Shown one piece after another: positions 16,656 to 24,784 of a stretch of 64,000 nucleotides of DNA. The DNA comes from Prevotella lacticifex (GTDB lineage: Bacteria; Bacteroidota; Bacteroidia; Bacteroidales; Bacteroidaceae): NCBI RefSeq assembly GCF_019973375.1, contig NZ_BPTV01000001.1, forward strand, positions 930,001 through 994,000, given 5' to 3'. The notes beneath the pieces were generated by a model, which saw only the letters and a program-made list of their open reading frames with translations, ran no database searches and had not been told where the DNA came from. Position 1 is the first letter of the stretch. The number at the start of each line of letters is the position of its first letter. The position numbers and the translations under genes were made by a program.

Positions 16656-17771
16656 TTACTTTCCTACATTCTGCTGCCATCCCGTCAGCGAACTGATGAA
16701 GGGTGTCAGCTCGTCGGCCATCTTCTGTTGCTGGCGGTAGCTGGGGTGGTAGCTTGCGCCATAGCCGAGGTCGCCGGTCTGGGGTGTGAAGTCGAAGCGA
16801 TAGACATTCTTGTCGCCGTGCTTGCGACTTTCCTTCTGTAGCTTGTCGAGGACGGCCTTCTCGATGCTGTTCTCCTTCTCACCGAGCATCGGACCGGAGA
16901 GGAGAATGATCTTCGCCTTGGGGTAGACGCCACGCACCTGGGCAAGAAACTTGCGGTAGGCCTGCTCGTAGAGGGAAGCGTCGTAGTTGTCGGTCGAGAA
17001 GTCGTTGGTGCCGAGGTTGATGCACACCACGTCGGGCTGCCAGCGGCTGTAGTCCCAGTGGCGGGTGCTGTCGGCGAAGAGCGTGTTGCGGAACTCCTGC
17101 GGCATGCAGTCGCGGCTGCCCGTGCGCACGTCGCCATAATTGCGGTAGACACCGATGCCACTGCGCGATATCGACGTGTGGATGGCACCGAGGGCATCGC
17201 TGACGCGGCTGGCGTAGCTGTAGAAGTGGTTCTCGGTGGCATACTCGAAGGGTGCTGTCTTCTCCGTACTCTCCACACCGTAGGCGCAGGTTATGCTGTT
17301 GCCGATGAACTCGATGCGGCGGTCGGGGAGTGCTGTGGGCCGGAGGATGTCGCACTCGTTGTCGAGGACGAAGCCCCAGAATTCCGGATGCGTGTCGAGA
17401 CCTTCCATGGCGTATGCTATCCTCACGCTGTGGCGGCCGTCGCGGAGGGCCGTGGCGAGTGTTACCACCGAGTCGGCCGGACAGTTGAGGCTCACCTTGA
17501 AGGCCTCACAGCTGTCGATGCTCACCATGAAGTAGCCGCTCATGGGGCGGGCAATCATCTTCAGTGATGTGCCCTCGAAGTTGGCGCGGATTTCCGTGCC
17601 GGGGAAGTTGAATGCCGGACGTTGGGGATTGGTGAAGTCGACACGTCCGACGTACTGTATGCCGGGGTCGTCGGCATTGATGACATGGCCGCTGACGGGA
17701 ATCGTAGGACCGGCTTTGATGCCGGTGGCGAGGGCGATGGCAAGGATTGTTGCGAAGAGTTTGGATTTCAT
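16656..17771 (-). CDS. Secreted CE2-family acetyl (xylan) esterase
   Basis: A 371-residue exported esterase of the CE2 type, expected to remove acetyl groups from xylan or glucomannan. A signal peptide covers 1-20. Residues about 25-140 form the beta-sandwich that precedes the SGNH catalytic fold in CE2 enzymes. Nucleophile S159 lies in EFIGNSITCAYG, the conserved NLGTNDFS block follows, and the catalytic His is in SYHPSYRQQQK near residue 341. This fits the Ser-His dyad plan of CE2. It is divergent from the MutS-like gene with overlapping promoters. Confidence 0.88.
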   Translation of the reverse strand: MKSKLFATILAIALATGIKAGPTIPVSGHVINADDPGIQYVGRVDFTNPQRPAFNFPGTEIRANFEGTSLKMIARPMSGYFMVSIDSCEAFKVSLNCPADSVVTLATALRDGRHSVRIAYAMEGLDTHPEFWGFVLDNECDILRPTALPDRRIEFIGNSITCAYGVESTEKTAPFEYATENHFYSYASRVSDALGAIHTSISRSGIGVYRNYGDVRTGSRDCMPQEFRNTLFADSTRHWDYSRWQPDVVCINLGTNDFSTDNYDASLYEQAYRKFLAQVRGVYPKAKIILLSGPMLGEKENSIEKAVLDKLQKESRKHGDKNVYRFDFTPQTGDLGYGASYHPSYRQQQKMADELTPFISSLTGWQQNVGK

Positions 17772-17812
17772 TGTTGTTATGACTGTTGTTATTTTTGTTA
17801 GTTAATATTTTG

Positions 17813-17844
17813 CAAATGTAGACAAAATAGTCGGGAATGGCAAA
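17813..17844 (-). promoter_or_regulatory. Promoter of the CE2 esterase gene
   Basis: On the minus strand TTTG (17841-17844), 20 bases, then TACATTTG (17813-17820). Its -33 region lies within ten bases of the -7 box of the divergent MutS-like gene (17853-17860), so the two promoters probably compete or share control. Confidence 0.75.
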
Positions 17845-17852
17845 AAATATGT

Positions 17853-17860
17853 TACCTTTG
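17853..17860 (+). promoter_or_regulatory. Putative -7 box of the MutS-like gene
   Basis: TACCTTTG lies 22 bases before ATG 17883. No clear TTTG is found at the expected distance upstream. Confidence 0.5.
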
Positions 17861-17882
17861 TGACTAAAAATTATTTTGGCTT

Positions 17883-19697
17883 ATGACATTTTACGAACAG
17901 ACTTCCGACAGCTGCAAACGGCGGTTGTCGGCTCTCCGATCCCGTGGCCGCCTCTTTGTGGCCGGTGAGATACTGACTTTCATCCTCTTCATCGGTGCCA
18001 TTGCCCTCTATGCCAGCGGCATCGCGCAGACCGCCACGGCCGTTGCCGGTCTCCTGCTCGTGGCGGGCTACGTGCTGACGAGGCGTGCCGATGCCCGTAA
18101 CGACCGTGAAATCAGTCGCTTGGAGGATGTCGCTGCGGTGTGCGAGAAGGAACTACGCTACAAGCAGGGCATCTTCGACGATTTCGACGACGGCAGCCGT
18201 TATGCCGATGCCCGGCATCCTTTCACCTTCGACCTCGACATCTTCGGCCACGGGGGACTCTACCAGCGTGTGTGCAGGACGGTGACGACGGGTGGTGCCG
18301 ATGCCTTGGCGGCCGCGCTGAGCCTCTCCGACTGTTTCCACGACGGTCGCCGTGAGGCCATACGGAGGCTGTCGGACAATGTCCAACTGCTCACTGACTT
18401 CAAACGGTGGGGACAGCGTCGCCGTGCCGATACCGCCGCCGTAGGCAAGGCTTTCGCCGCCATGCATGACGTGCGGCTGCCACGGTGGGCACGGAGCAAG
18501 GCCGTCGGGGTGGCGGTAAGGGTGTATACGGTGGTCTTCATCTGCGCCCTTGTGGCCTGCATTTTTACGCAAGAGCACCTTATGGAGATGACATGGTGGT
18601 GCCTTGTCAACTTCTTCGCCGTATACTATCTGTGTTCGAGGAGTATGAAAACGATGACCGACACCATCGGCGGACTCGTCAAGCAGCTCGGAGTGTATGT
18701 GGAACTCGTGCGGATAGTGGAGAATCTCGACAGTGATGAGCCCGTCCTTGCCGACCTCCGCGGTCGTGTGGCCGGAGCGGGGGAGTCGCTGCGGCAGCTC
18801 GACGACATCCTTCAGAAACTCGAAAGCCGTGGAAATATCCTCGGACTCATCATCTTCGACATGCTCTTTGCGTGGGATATGCGCATTGTCGGCGACTTTG
18901 CCAAGTGGCAGCAGCGCCATTCCGACGATTTCGACGTGTGGATACGTACTGTCAGCGAGTTCGACATGCTCGTCTCCATGGCCACTTTCCGTTATAACGA
19001 GGCCGCAATCGTCAGCGATGCCGTTGTCGTCGACTCCGACAAGGTGGTCTATGAGGCCCGCGGACTGTTCCATCCGTTCCTCGGCAGTGGTGCCGTGCGC
19101 AACGATTTCAGTATCGCCGACCGCAATTTCTACATCGTTACCGGCGCGAATATGGCCGGAAAGAGTACCTTTCTACGCAGTCTCGGCGTCAACTACGTGT
19201 TGGCAATGAACGGTATGCCGGTATTTGCTAATAAGTTGACGGTGAGTAGGTTCAGCTTGTTCACGTCGATGCGCACCACCGATGACCTCACCCACGGCAT
19301 CTCATACTTCAACGCCGAGCTGCTGCGCCTGCGCCAGATTATCGACTCGCTGAAGGAGGACGGGGCCAATGACGGCAGCGGAAAGAACGGAAACGGGACA
19401 TCGGGCGGTCATTTGATAATCCTCGACGAGATACTGAAGGGAACGAACTCGGAGGATAAACTCTCCGGCTCGCGGATGTTCCTCGAATATGTGGCCGGGA
19501 AGAATGTCACCGGTGTCATTGCCACTCACGACCTGAAGCTCTCAGCTATGGCTGAAGAACAGCCCGAGAGGTTCCATAACTACTGCTTCGAGATAGCCTT
19601 GGGCACCGACGTCACATATTCTTATAAGATTACGCCCGGTGTGGCGAGAAATCAGAACGCTACGTTCCTGCTGAAAAATATTTTGAAAGAAAATTAG
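17883..19697 (+). CDS. Membrane-anchored MutS-like ATPase
   Basis: A 604-residue protein with the ATPase domain of MutS but none of its mismatch-binding domains. Two transmembrane helices lie at about residues 24-65 and two more at about 205-255, followed by a lever-like helical region. The ATPase shows Walker A GANMAGKST near 421, TRTTDDLTHGIS-like motifs near 465 and Walker B LIILDEILKGTNSED near 511, then ATHDLKL. A low-complexity Gly/Asn/Ser insert sits just before Walker B. The family is common in Bacteroidota and usually annotated as a mismatch repair protein, but without a clamp and mismatch-binding domain that role is doubtful. It more likely acts on DNA or another substrate at the membrane. 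Confidence 0.85.
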   Translation: MTFYEQTSDSCKRRLSALRSRGRLFVAGEILTFILFIGAIALYASGIAQTATAVAGLLLVAGYVLTRRADARNDREISRLEDVAAVCEKELRYKQGIFDDFDDGSRYADARHPFTFDLDIFGHGGLYQRVCRTVTTGGADALAAALSLSDCFHDGRREAIRRLSDNVQLLTDFKRWGQRRRADTAAVGKAFAAMHDVRLPRWARSKAVGVAVRVYTVVFICALVACIFTQEHLMEMTWWCLVNFFAVYYLCSRSMKTMTDTIGGLVKQLGVYVELVRIVENLDSDEPVLADLRGRVAGAGESLRQLDDILQKLESRGNILGLIIFDMLFAWDMRIVGDFAKWQQRHSDDFDVWIRTVSEFDMLVSMATFRYNEAAIVSDAVVVDSDKVVYEARGLFHPFLGSGAVRNDFSIADRNFYIVTGANMAGKSTFLRSLGVNYVLAMNGMPVFANKLTVSRFSLFTSMRTTDDLTHGISYFNAELLRLRQIIDSLKEDGANDGSGKNGNGTSGGHLIILDEILKGTNSEDKLSGSRMFLEYVAGKNVTGVIATHDLKLSAMAEEQPERFHNYCFEIALGTDVTYSYKITPGVARNQNATFLLKNILKEN

Positions 19698-19757
19698 CCT
19701 TGGACTGTCACAAAACGGCCATTGCAGCGTAATACTGATGAGCAACACGAAAAAGGA

Positions 19758-20225
19758 ATGACTGACATCGAGTTTCAATCAGAGGCCGAACGGCTCTTGC
19801 CACGGCTGAAAGCGATGGCGCGCCGGTATGTGCAGGATGATGATGCCGCCGACGTGGCCCAGGATGTCGTCGTCAGATTGTGGGAGCTGCGCGCCGACCT
19901 GCACCGTCCCGTCGACGCCTTGGCTTTCACCCTTGTCCGCAATGTGAGTGTGACGATGCTCAGACGGTCGCACCACAACGTGGCTCTCGAGGGCCATGAT
20001 GCTGCTGAGGTGCCCACCGACGATATGCGTATAGACCTGATGATGAGGCTCATAGACCGGCTGACACCGATGCAGCAGCTTGTCATACGTCTCCGCCACA
20101 TCGGCGGTGAGGAGATGGCCGATATCGCCGCGATGACGGGAATGAGCGAGGTGGCGGTGAGGAAGTGCCTCAGCAGAGGTCGCCAGGCCCTGCGAAAAAT
20201 GATGATGGAGGAAATGAAACGATGA
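19758..20225 (+). CDS. ECF-type RNA polymerase sigma factor
   Basis: A 155-residue sigma-70-family regulator. Region 2 is visible around ARRYVQDDDAADVAQDVVVRLW. Region 4 shows LTPMQQLVIRLRHIGG followed by a helix-turn-helix MADIAAMTGMSEVAVRKCL. I start at ATG 19758; the longer frame begins with TTG. The AAAAGGA stretch abuts that ATG, so the ribosome site is unusually close. The stop codon overlaps the next gene's ATG (ATGA), the arrangement expected for a sigma factor and its regulator. Confidence 0.87.
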   Translation: MTDIEFQSEAERLLPRLKAMARRYVQDDDAADVAQDVVVRLWELRADLHRPVDALAFTLVRNVSVTMLRRSHHNVALEGHDAAEVPTDDMRIDLMMRLIDRLTPMQQLVIRLRHIGGEEMADIAAMTGMSEVAVRKCLSRGRQALRKMMMEEMKR

Positions 20226-20674
20226 TGAAGATGGATAAAGAACAAGCAGAAAAACTGATAAAAAAGTTTATGGACGGCTCGACGACGACGGACGAGGAGT
20301 CGGCTCTGTACAGCTATTTCGCTTCTGGCGACGCCGATGACGACCTCGCGGAGTGGAAGGACTACTTCTTGGCCTTCGGACTGCTCCGTGATACTGTGGA
20401 CGAGAGGGCGGAAGAGTCACCGACAAAGGTCGTCGCCATGGAGCGGCGGCATCAGGAATGGCACCGCATAGCTGCCGCTGCGGCCGTCATCATCGTCCTC
20501 GTGGTGGCCGCCATGGGCATCTACCGCAGCCAGAACTACTGCGAGGCCTACGTCTACGGGCGTAAGGTGACGAACGAGAAGGTGGTGATGAAGGAGATGA
20601 ACGCCACCCTCAAGGAGATTGACAATGGCGACCAGCCCACCGTCGACGCCCAGCTGAAGGACGTGCTGATGTGA
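20222..20674 (+). CDS. Putative anti-sigma factor, single-pass membrane protein
   Basis: A 150-residue protein whose start codon overlaps the sigma gene's stop. The N-terminal half is acidic and helical (about 1-80) and the single hydrophobic helix IAAAAAVIIVLVVAAMGIY lies at about residues 83-101. The rest is a short periplasmic tail. Position, overlap and topology fit an anti-sigma factor holding the ECF sigma at the membrane, but no zinc-binding HxxxCxxC motif is present, so the role is inferred from context. Confidence 0.7.
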   Translation: MMKMDKEQAEKLIKKFMDGSTTTDEESALYSYFASGDADDDLAEWKDYFLAFGLLRDTVDERAEESPTKVVAMERRHQEWHRIAAAAAVIIVLVVAAMGIYRSQNYCEAYVYGRKVTNEKVVMKEMNATLKEIDNGDQPTVDAQLKDVLM

Positions 20675-20722
20675 GGCGGCAACGGAAAATGACAGGTGAT
20701 AAATAATAAAAGATGTATAGAT

Positions 20723-21217
20723 ATGGTAATGAAAACAATACTCTACGTCATTAGCGGGACGGTGGAAAACCTCAACCGACGCCTCAGAACACGGTTGATG
20801 GCTGCCGTCGTGGCCCTCATCCTGCCGTTGATGGCCGTAGCGCAGACGGGACTCCACAGCAACGCAGTCTTTACGGGTGGCGTGGTGCCAAAGGACAATA
20901 TGGTGGAGGTGAGGGTCCAGGGACGTGCCATCAGCAAGTACGGGCTGACATTCTACCACAGTGTGCGGTTCACGGCCAACGCAGGAGTGTTGGCGAGGGT
21001 CACGCGCCTCGTCATGGAGGATGCCCGCGGAGCCACGGGCAGTGAGCGCCGTGACCACGGTCAGGAGCACTCGCTCATTCTCAGTATGCCCGGGCGGGGC
21101 GGACTGCACCGCTATCTCTGCTTCCTTTACTCGGGGAAGCGTAACGCCCAGGTGACACTCGTATATATGGAAGGACGGGTGGCAAGTATCGACGAGCTGA
21201 GAAAAATGATAAAATAA
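20723..21217 (+). CDS. Exported protein of the sigma-factor operon, unknown function
   Basis: About 164 residues from ATG 20723 (the open frame begins with GTG at 20696). The hydrophobic stretch LMAAVVALILPLMAVAQ near residues 25-41 looks like a signal peptide preceded by an unusually long basic N-terminus. The mature part is beta-rich with RVQGRAISKYGLTFYHSVRF and no motif I recognise. It lies between the putative anti-sigma gene and an outer-membrane barrel gene, so it may be a periplasmic or surface part of that regulated system. Confidence 0.7.
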   Translation: MVMKTILYVISGTVENLNRRLRTRLMAAVVALILPLMAVAQTGLHSNAVFTGGVVPKDNMVEVRVQGRAISKYGLTFYHSVRFTANAGVLARVTRLVMEDARGATGSERRDHGQEHSLILSMPGRGGLHRYLCFLYSGKRNAQVTLVYMEGRVASIDELRKMIK

Positions 21218-21235
21218 CATATAAAAATAGACATC

Positions 21236-22108
21236 ATGAAGAAATTTCTGTTCCTATTGTGCGTTCTGTCGGCGTCGCTGTCGGCATGGGCGGAGATGAA
21301 TCCCTGCGACACCATCGTTGTCAGAAAACCCGATGTGGTGACCGTCGTCACCAACGACTCGCTCCAGGCCATAAGGGTTGAGGGCAAGGAGGGGAATCCT
21401 AAGTTCACGTATCAGAGCAAGATAGAGCTCACCGACAGCAATTATGTAAGCGAGTCGGGGATAAACTCTAACGACTTCTCCTTCCGGTTCGGTATGCCGC
21501 GGCATAAGGATGATGCCACCAAGAACTGGACCTTCCAGATAACGATGAACCTCTTTGCGGGCTTCCTGTCGGCACCGGGACTGCCACGACCGGCGGAGGT
21601 GCAGGCCGGAAAGTCGGCTGAATTAATGTTTATGCCCCTGAATGCCAACTACTCGCCATGGAAGGCTGGAAAGCATTCGTTCTCGTTGGGGCTCGGTCTC
21701 GACTGGCGGACGATAGGACTGACACGGGCCAATAAGTTCCTGAAAGCCAACGGAGAACTGACTTTCGGCAACTATGCTGACGGGGTGAGGCCTAAGGAGT
21801 CGAAACTGACGGTGTTCAGTCTCAGTTTCCCGTTGATGTACAATTATTATTCGCACGGTTGCGGATGGTCGGTGGGTCCGGTGTTCAACTTCAATACCTA
21901 CAGCAGCATCGTCAGTAAGTGGAAAGACGATGGCCGCGACGTCAAGGAGAAGATGAAAAACGTCTATGTCCGGCCGTTCACTGTCGACATTATGGCCTGC
22001 ATAAGGACCGAATGGTTAGGATTCTACTTTAAGTACAGTCCGGCAAACATGATTAAGGCCGACCACGGAATGAAGTTCCACATGCTCTCGTTTGGTTTCT
22101 GGTTCTGA
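21236..22108 (+). CDS. Predicted outer-membrane beta-barrel protein
   Basis: A 290-residue exported protein with a signal peptide (about 1-19, ending SAWAE). From about residue 95 it shows alternating polar and hydrophobic strands with aromatic girdles, ending in the aromatic triplet FWF, a typical barrel C-terminus. It is the last gene of the sigma-factor operon, 18 bases after its neighbour, and could be the main target or the sensor output. No substrate or enzymatic motif is visible. Confidence 0.72.
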   Translation: MKKFLFLLCVLSASLSAWAEMNPCDTIVVRKPDVVTVVTNDSLQAIRVEGKEGNPKFTYQSKIELTDSNYVSESGINSNDFSFRFGMPRHKDDATKNWTFQITMNLFAGFLSAPGLPRPAEVQAGKSAELMFMPLNANYSPWKAGKHSFSLGLGLDWRTIGLTRANKFLKANGELTFGNYADGVRPKESKLTVFSLSFPLMYNYYSHGCGWSVGPVFNFNTYSSIVSKWKDDGRDVKEKMKNVYVRPFTVDIMACIRTEWLGFYFKYSPANMIKADHGMKFHMLSFGFWF

Positions 22109-22198
22109 TGGAAGGTGTTGATTTTCAGCATATAAATGTCATTATTATCCATTAAATGGGCCGTTATGGCTCATGTAATTAAAAAATATTAAATTCTA

Positions 22199-22230
22199 TT
22201 TGCAGATTAGAAATGAAAGTATTATCTTTG
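22199..22230 (+). promoter_or_regulatory. Promoter for GH43-aquaporin pair
   Basis: TTTG (22199-22202), 20 bases, TATCTTTG (22223-22230). Transcription would begin near 22237, leaving a leader of about 36 bases before ATG 22273. Confidence 0.8.
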
Positions 22231-22272
22231 CGCTGACAACTAAACCGTTAGATAAAACCAAGCAATCAGTTT

Positions 22273-23898
22273 ATGAAAAAGGTAATGCTTTCAGTCTGTC
22301 TGCTGTTCTTCGCTATTGTTGCGTGGGCACAGTCGGAGCGTGAGTATCACAATCCGGTCATTGCCGGATTCCATCCCGACCCGTCGTGTGTGCGCGTCGG
22401 GGATGACTACTATGTTGTCAACTCCTCGTTCCAGTATTTCCCCGGCGTGCCTATTTTCCACAGCCGTGACCTCGTGCACTGGGAGCAGATTGGCAATGTG
22501 CTCACAAGGAAAAGTCAGCTGCCGCTGAAAGACGCCACATCGTGGCTCGGCATCTATGCCCCTACAATTCGCTATCATAAGGGTACGTTCTACATGATTA
22601 CCACCAATGTGGGTAACGGCGGCAATTTTCTCGTCACGGCCACCGATCCCCGCGGCCCGTGGAGTGAACCGGTGTGGCTCCAGCAGCAGGGTATCGACCC
22701 CAGTCTGATGTTTGAGGGCGATACCTGCTGGATGGTTTCTAACCCCGACGGACATATCACGCTGTGCCAGATAGACCCGAAAAGCGGCCGACAGCTGACG
22801 CCAAGTAAGGCTATATGGGACGGAACTGGAGGACGATACCCCGAGGGACCACATATATATAAGAAAGACGGCTACTACTATCTTCTCATTTCGGAAGGCG
22901 GTACGGAGCTGGCTCATGGGCTCACCATTGCCCGTTCCCGCAATATCTATGGCCCTTATGAGGCTTGTCCGCGTAATCCAATCATGACAAACTGCAATCA
23001 TAAGGGTGAGAATAAGCAGATTCAGGGTACTGGTCATGGCGATTTTGTCCAGGACGCGGCCGGCAACTGGTGGGTCGTTTTCCTCGCTTACCGTAATTTT
23101 AGCGGTGCTTATCATCATCTCGGCCGTGAGACCTGCCTGGCTCCGGTGACGTGGAACGAGGGCGAATGGCCCACGGTCTACGGTGGTGAGGCCATCGATA
23201 CGGTCATGCGGACGGCGTTGCTGCCTGCCACCGATATGGAGGGTTGTCCGAAGGAATGCACTATGGGTAACGCGAACTGCGTGGCGAAAACGGCCGACTG
23301 CGCAGGAGAGTGCGGCAGGACGTACGATTTCACGAGGACAAAGGAATTCGGCCCGGAGTGGATTCATCTCGGTCAGCCTGTCGATGGTGCTTACGCGCTC
23401 ACCGACAAGGGCTTGAAACTGAAAGCATCGGTGGCAACAATCGACGGCACGGAGCCCACAACGTGGATAGGACTGCGCCAGACAGCACCGTCGTGCACTT
23501 ATACTGTGGAGATGGACTGCGGTAAAATAGGCAGCGCACGGGCCGGACTGACGGTGTATCAGATAAACAGCGGTCATGCCGACCTGTGCATCGTGAAATC
23601 GGGAAAGGCTTTCAAAGCGAGTCTGCGACTGCGGTTGAAATCGGTCGATACGGTGCTTGGCGAGGTCGCAATGGCATCGCCGAGGGTGATGCTGAGGGTG
23701 GTAAGCGATGGACTGCTGTATAAATTCTATGTCGGCGACGGTGCCGCTAAGCCGCTGGAATGGAAGTATATAGGTCAGGTTGACTGCCCGCTGCTCTCTA
23801 CTGAGGTCGCTGGTGGATTTACGGGAGTCACCATAGGAATGTACTGCAACGGAAACGACGGTACAGTAACTGTAAAATCATTCGACATTAATCAATAA
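22273..23898 (+). CDS. Secreted GH43 beta-xylosidase/arabinofuranosidase
   Basis: A 541-residue exported enzyme. A signal peptide covers 1-20. The GH43 propeller shows base D36 (FHPDPS), pKa-setting D142 (GIDPSLMFEGD) and acid E191 (YPEGPHIYK), all canonical. Residues about 345-541 form the concanavalin-like C-terminal domain found in beta-xylosidases. Likely action is release of xylose or arabinose from short xylan fragments. It belongs to a different GH43 subgroup from the enzyme at 5276 (GHGDFVQD and FHPDPS-type motifs). It is followed after ten bases by the aquaporin gene, an unexpected pairing. Confidence 0.9.
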   Translation: MKKVMLSVCLLFFAIVAWAQSEREYHNPVIAGFHPDPSCVRVGDDYYVVNSSFQYFPGVPIFHSRDLVHWEQIGNVLTRKSQLPLKDATSWLGIYAPTIRYHKGTFYMITTNVGNGGNFLVTATDPRGPWSEPVWLQQQGIDPSLMFEGDTCWMVSNPDGHITLCQIDPKSGRQLTPSKAIWDGTGGRYPEGPHIYKKDGYYYLLISEGGTELAHGLTIARSRNIYGPYEACPRNPIMTNCNHKGENKQIQGTGHGDFVQDAAGNWWVVFLAYRNFSGAYHHLGRETCLAPVTWNEGEWPTVYGGEAIDTVMRTALLPATDMEGCPKECTMGNANCVAKTADCAGECGRTYDFTRTKEFGPEWIHLGQPVDGAYALTDKGLKLKASVATIDGTEPTTWIGLRQTAPSCTYTVEMDCGKIGSARAGLTVYQINSGHADLCIVKSGKAFKASLRLRLKSVDTVLGEVAMASPRVMLRVVSDGLLYKFYVGDGAAKPLEWKYIGQVDCPLLSTEVAGGFTGVTIGMYCNGNDGTVTVKSFDINQ

Positions 23899-23908
23899 AC
23901 AATAAATC

Positions 23909-24595
23909 ATGAAAAAGTATTTAGCTGAAATGGTCGGTACAATGGTGCTGACGCTGATGGGATGCGGAGCGGCTGTGGCCCTCGACTGCAACCCGAGTAA
24001 CGTGCCGGGAATGGTGGGAACAGCTCTTGCTTTCGGTTTGTCGGTAGTGGCTATGGCTTATACCATAGGCGGAATCTCAGGATGCCACATTAATCCGGCT
24101 ATAACGTTGGGTGTGCTGCTGAGTGGAAAAATGAGTACAAAAGACGCCGTAGGCTATTGGATAGGGCAGATTGTAGGAGGCATCATCGGTGCCCTGCTGC
24201 TCTATGTCATCGTCAGCAGTACCGGTGAAGGCGGTCCCGTGGGGACGGGTGCCAACGACCTGCAGACGGGCATTACGCCTTTGGCAGGATTCCTCGCCGA
24301 GGCTATATTTACGTGTGTGTTCGTCCTGGTGGTCCTCGGGGCAACATCGAAGACCAACGGTGCAACGAACAACTTTGCAGGTCTGGCTATCGGTCTGGCC
24401 CTCGTGCTCGTACACCTGGCCTGCATCCGCTTTACGGGAACATCAGTGAATCCGGCCCGCTCGATAGGTCCGGCACTCTTCCAGGGTGGAACGGCACTGT
24501 CGAATCTGTGGATCTTCATCATCGCACCGCTCATCGGCGGAGCCCTCGCTTCGTTGATATGGAAAGGCATTGAACCGGCGGAGAAGAAGAAATAG
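23909..24595 (+). CDS. aqpZ: Aquaporin / MIP-family channel
   Basis: A 228-residue channel with six helices and the two half-helix signatures HINPAIT and SVNPARS. The absence of an extended loop before the second NPA and the length favour a water channel (AqpZ) over a glycerol facilitator. It likely shares a transcript with the GH43 gene. A short GGGC/GCCC hairpin followed by TTTT (24596-24609) may terminate transcription. Confidence 0.9.
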   Translation: MKKYLAEMVGTMVLTLMGCGAAVALDCNPSNVPGMVGTALAFGLSVVAMAYTIGGISGCHINPAITLGVLLSGKMSTKDAVGYWIGQIVGGIIGALLLYVIVSSTGEGGPVGTGANDLQTGITPLAGFLAEAIFTCVFVLVVLGATSKTNGATNNFAGLAIGLALVLVHLACIRFTGTSVNPARSIGPALFQGGTALSNLWIFIIAPLIGGALASLIWKGIEPAEKKK

Positions 24596-24704
24596 GGCCG
24601 TGCCCTTTTGCAAACTCCATTTGACAAAAAACAAGAAGGACGGTTGAATCGAATGAAAAATTAAATATTTTAACGTTTCTATTACATCAATTAATAGTTC
24701 TGCC

Positions 24705-24735
24705 TTGCTCTTGTCTGATGAATGTTGTATATTTG
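24705..24735 (+). promoter_or_regulatory. Promoter for fructose-bisphosphate aldolase
   Basis: TTG (24705-24707), 20 bases, TATATTTG (24728-24735); leader of about 43 bases to ATG 24785. Confidence 0.75.
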
Positions 24736-24784
24736 CAGTTGTTAAAACCAAGAATTAACTATTCATTAAAATAATAAATAAACT

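Noticed and set aside
22291..23577. 428-codon open frame on the minus strand
   Set aside because: Shadow of the GH43 gene at 22273, with no recognisable motifs.
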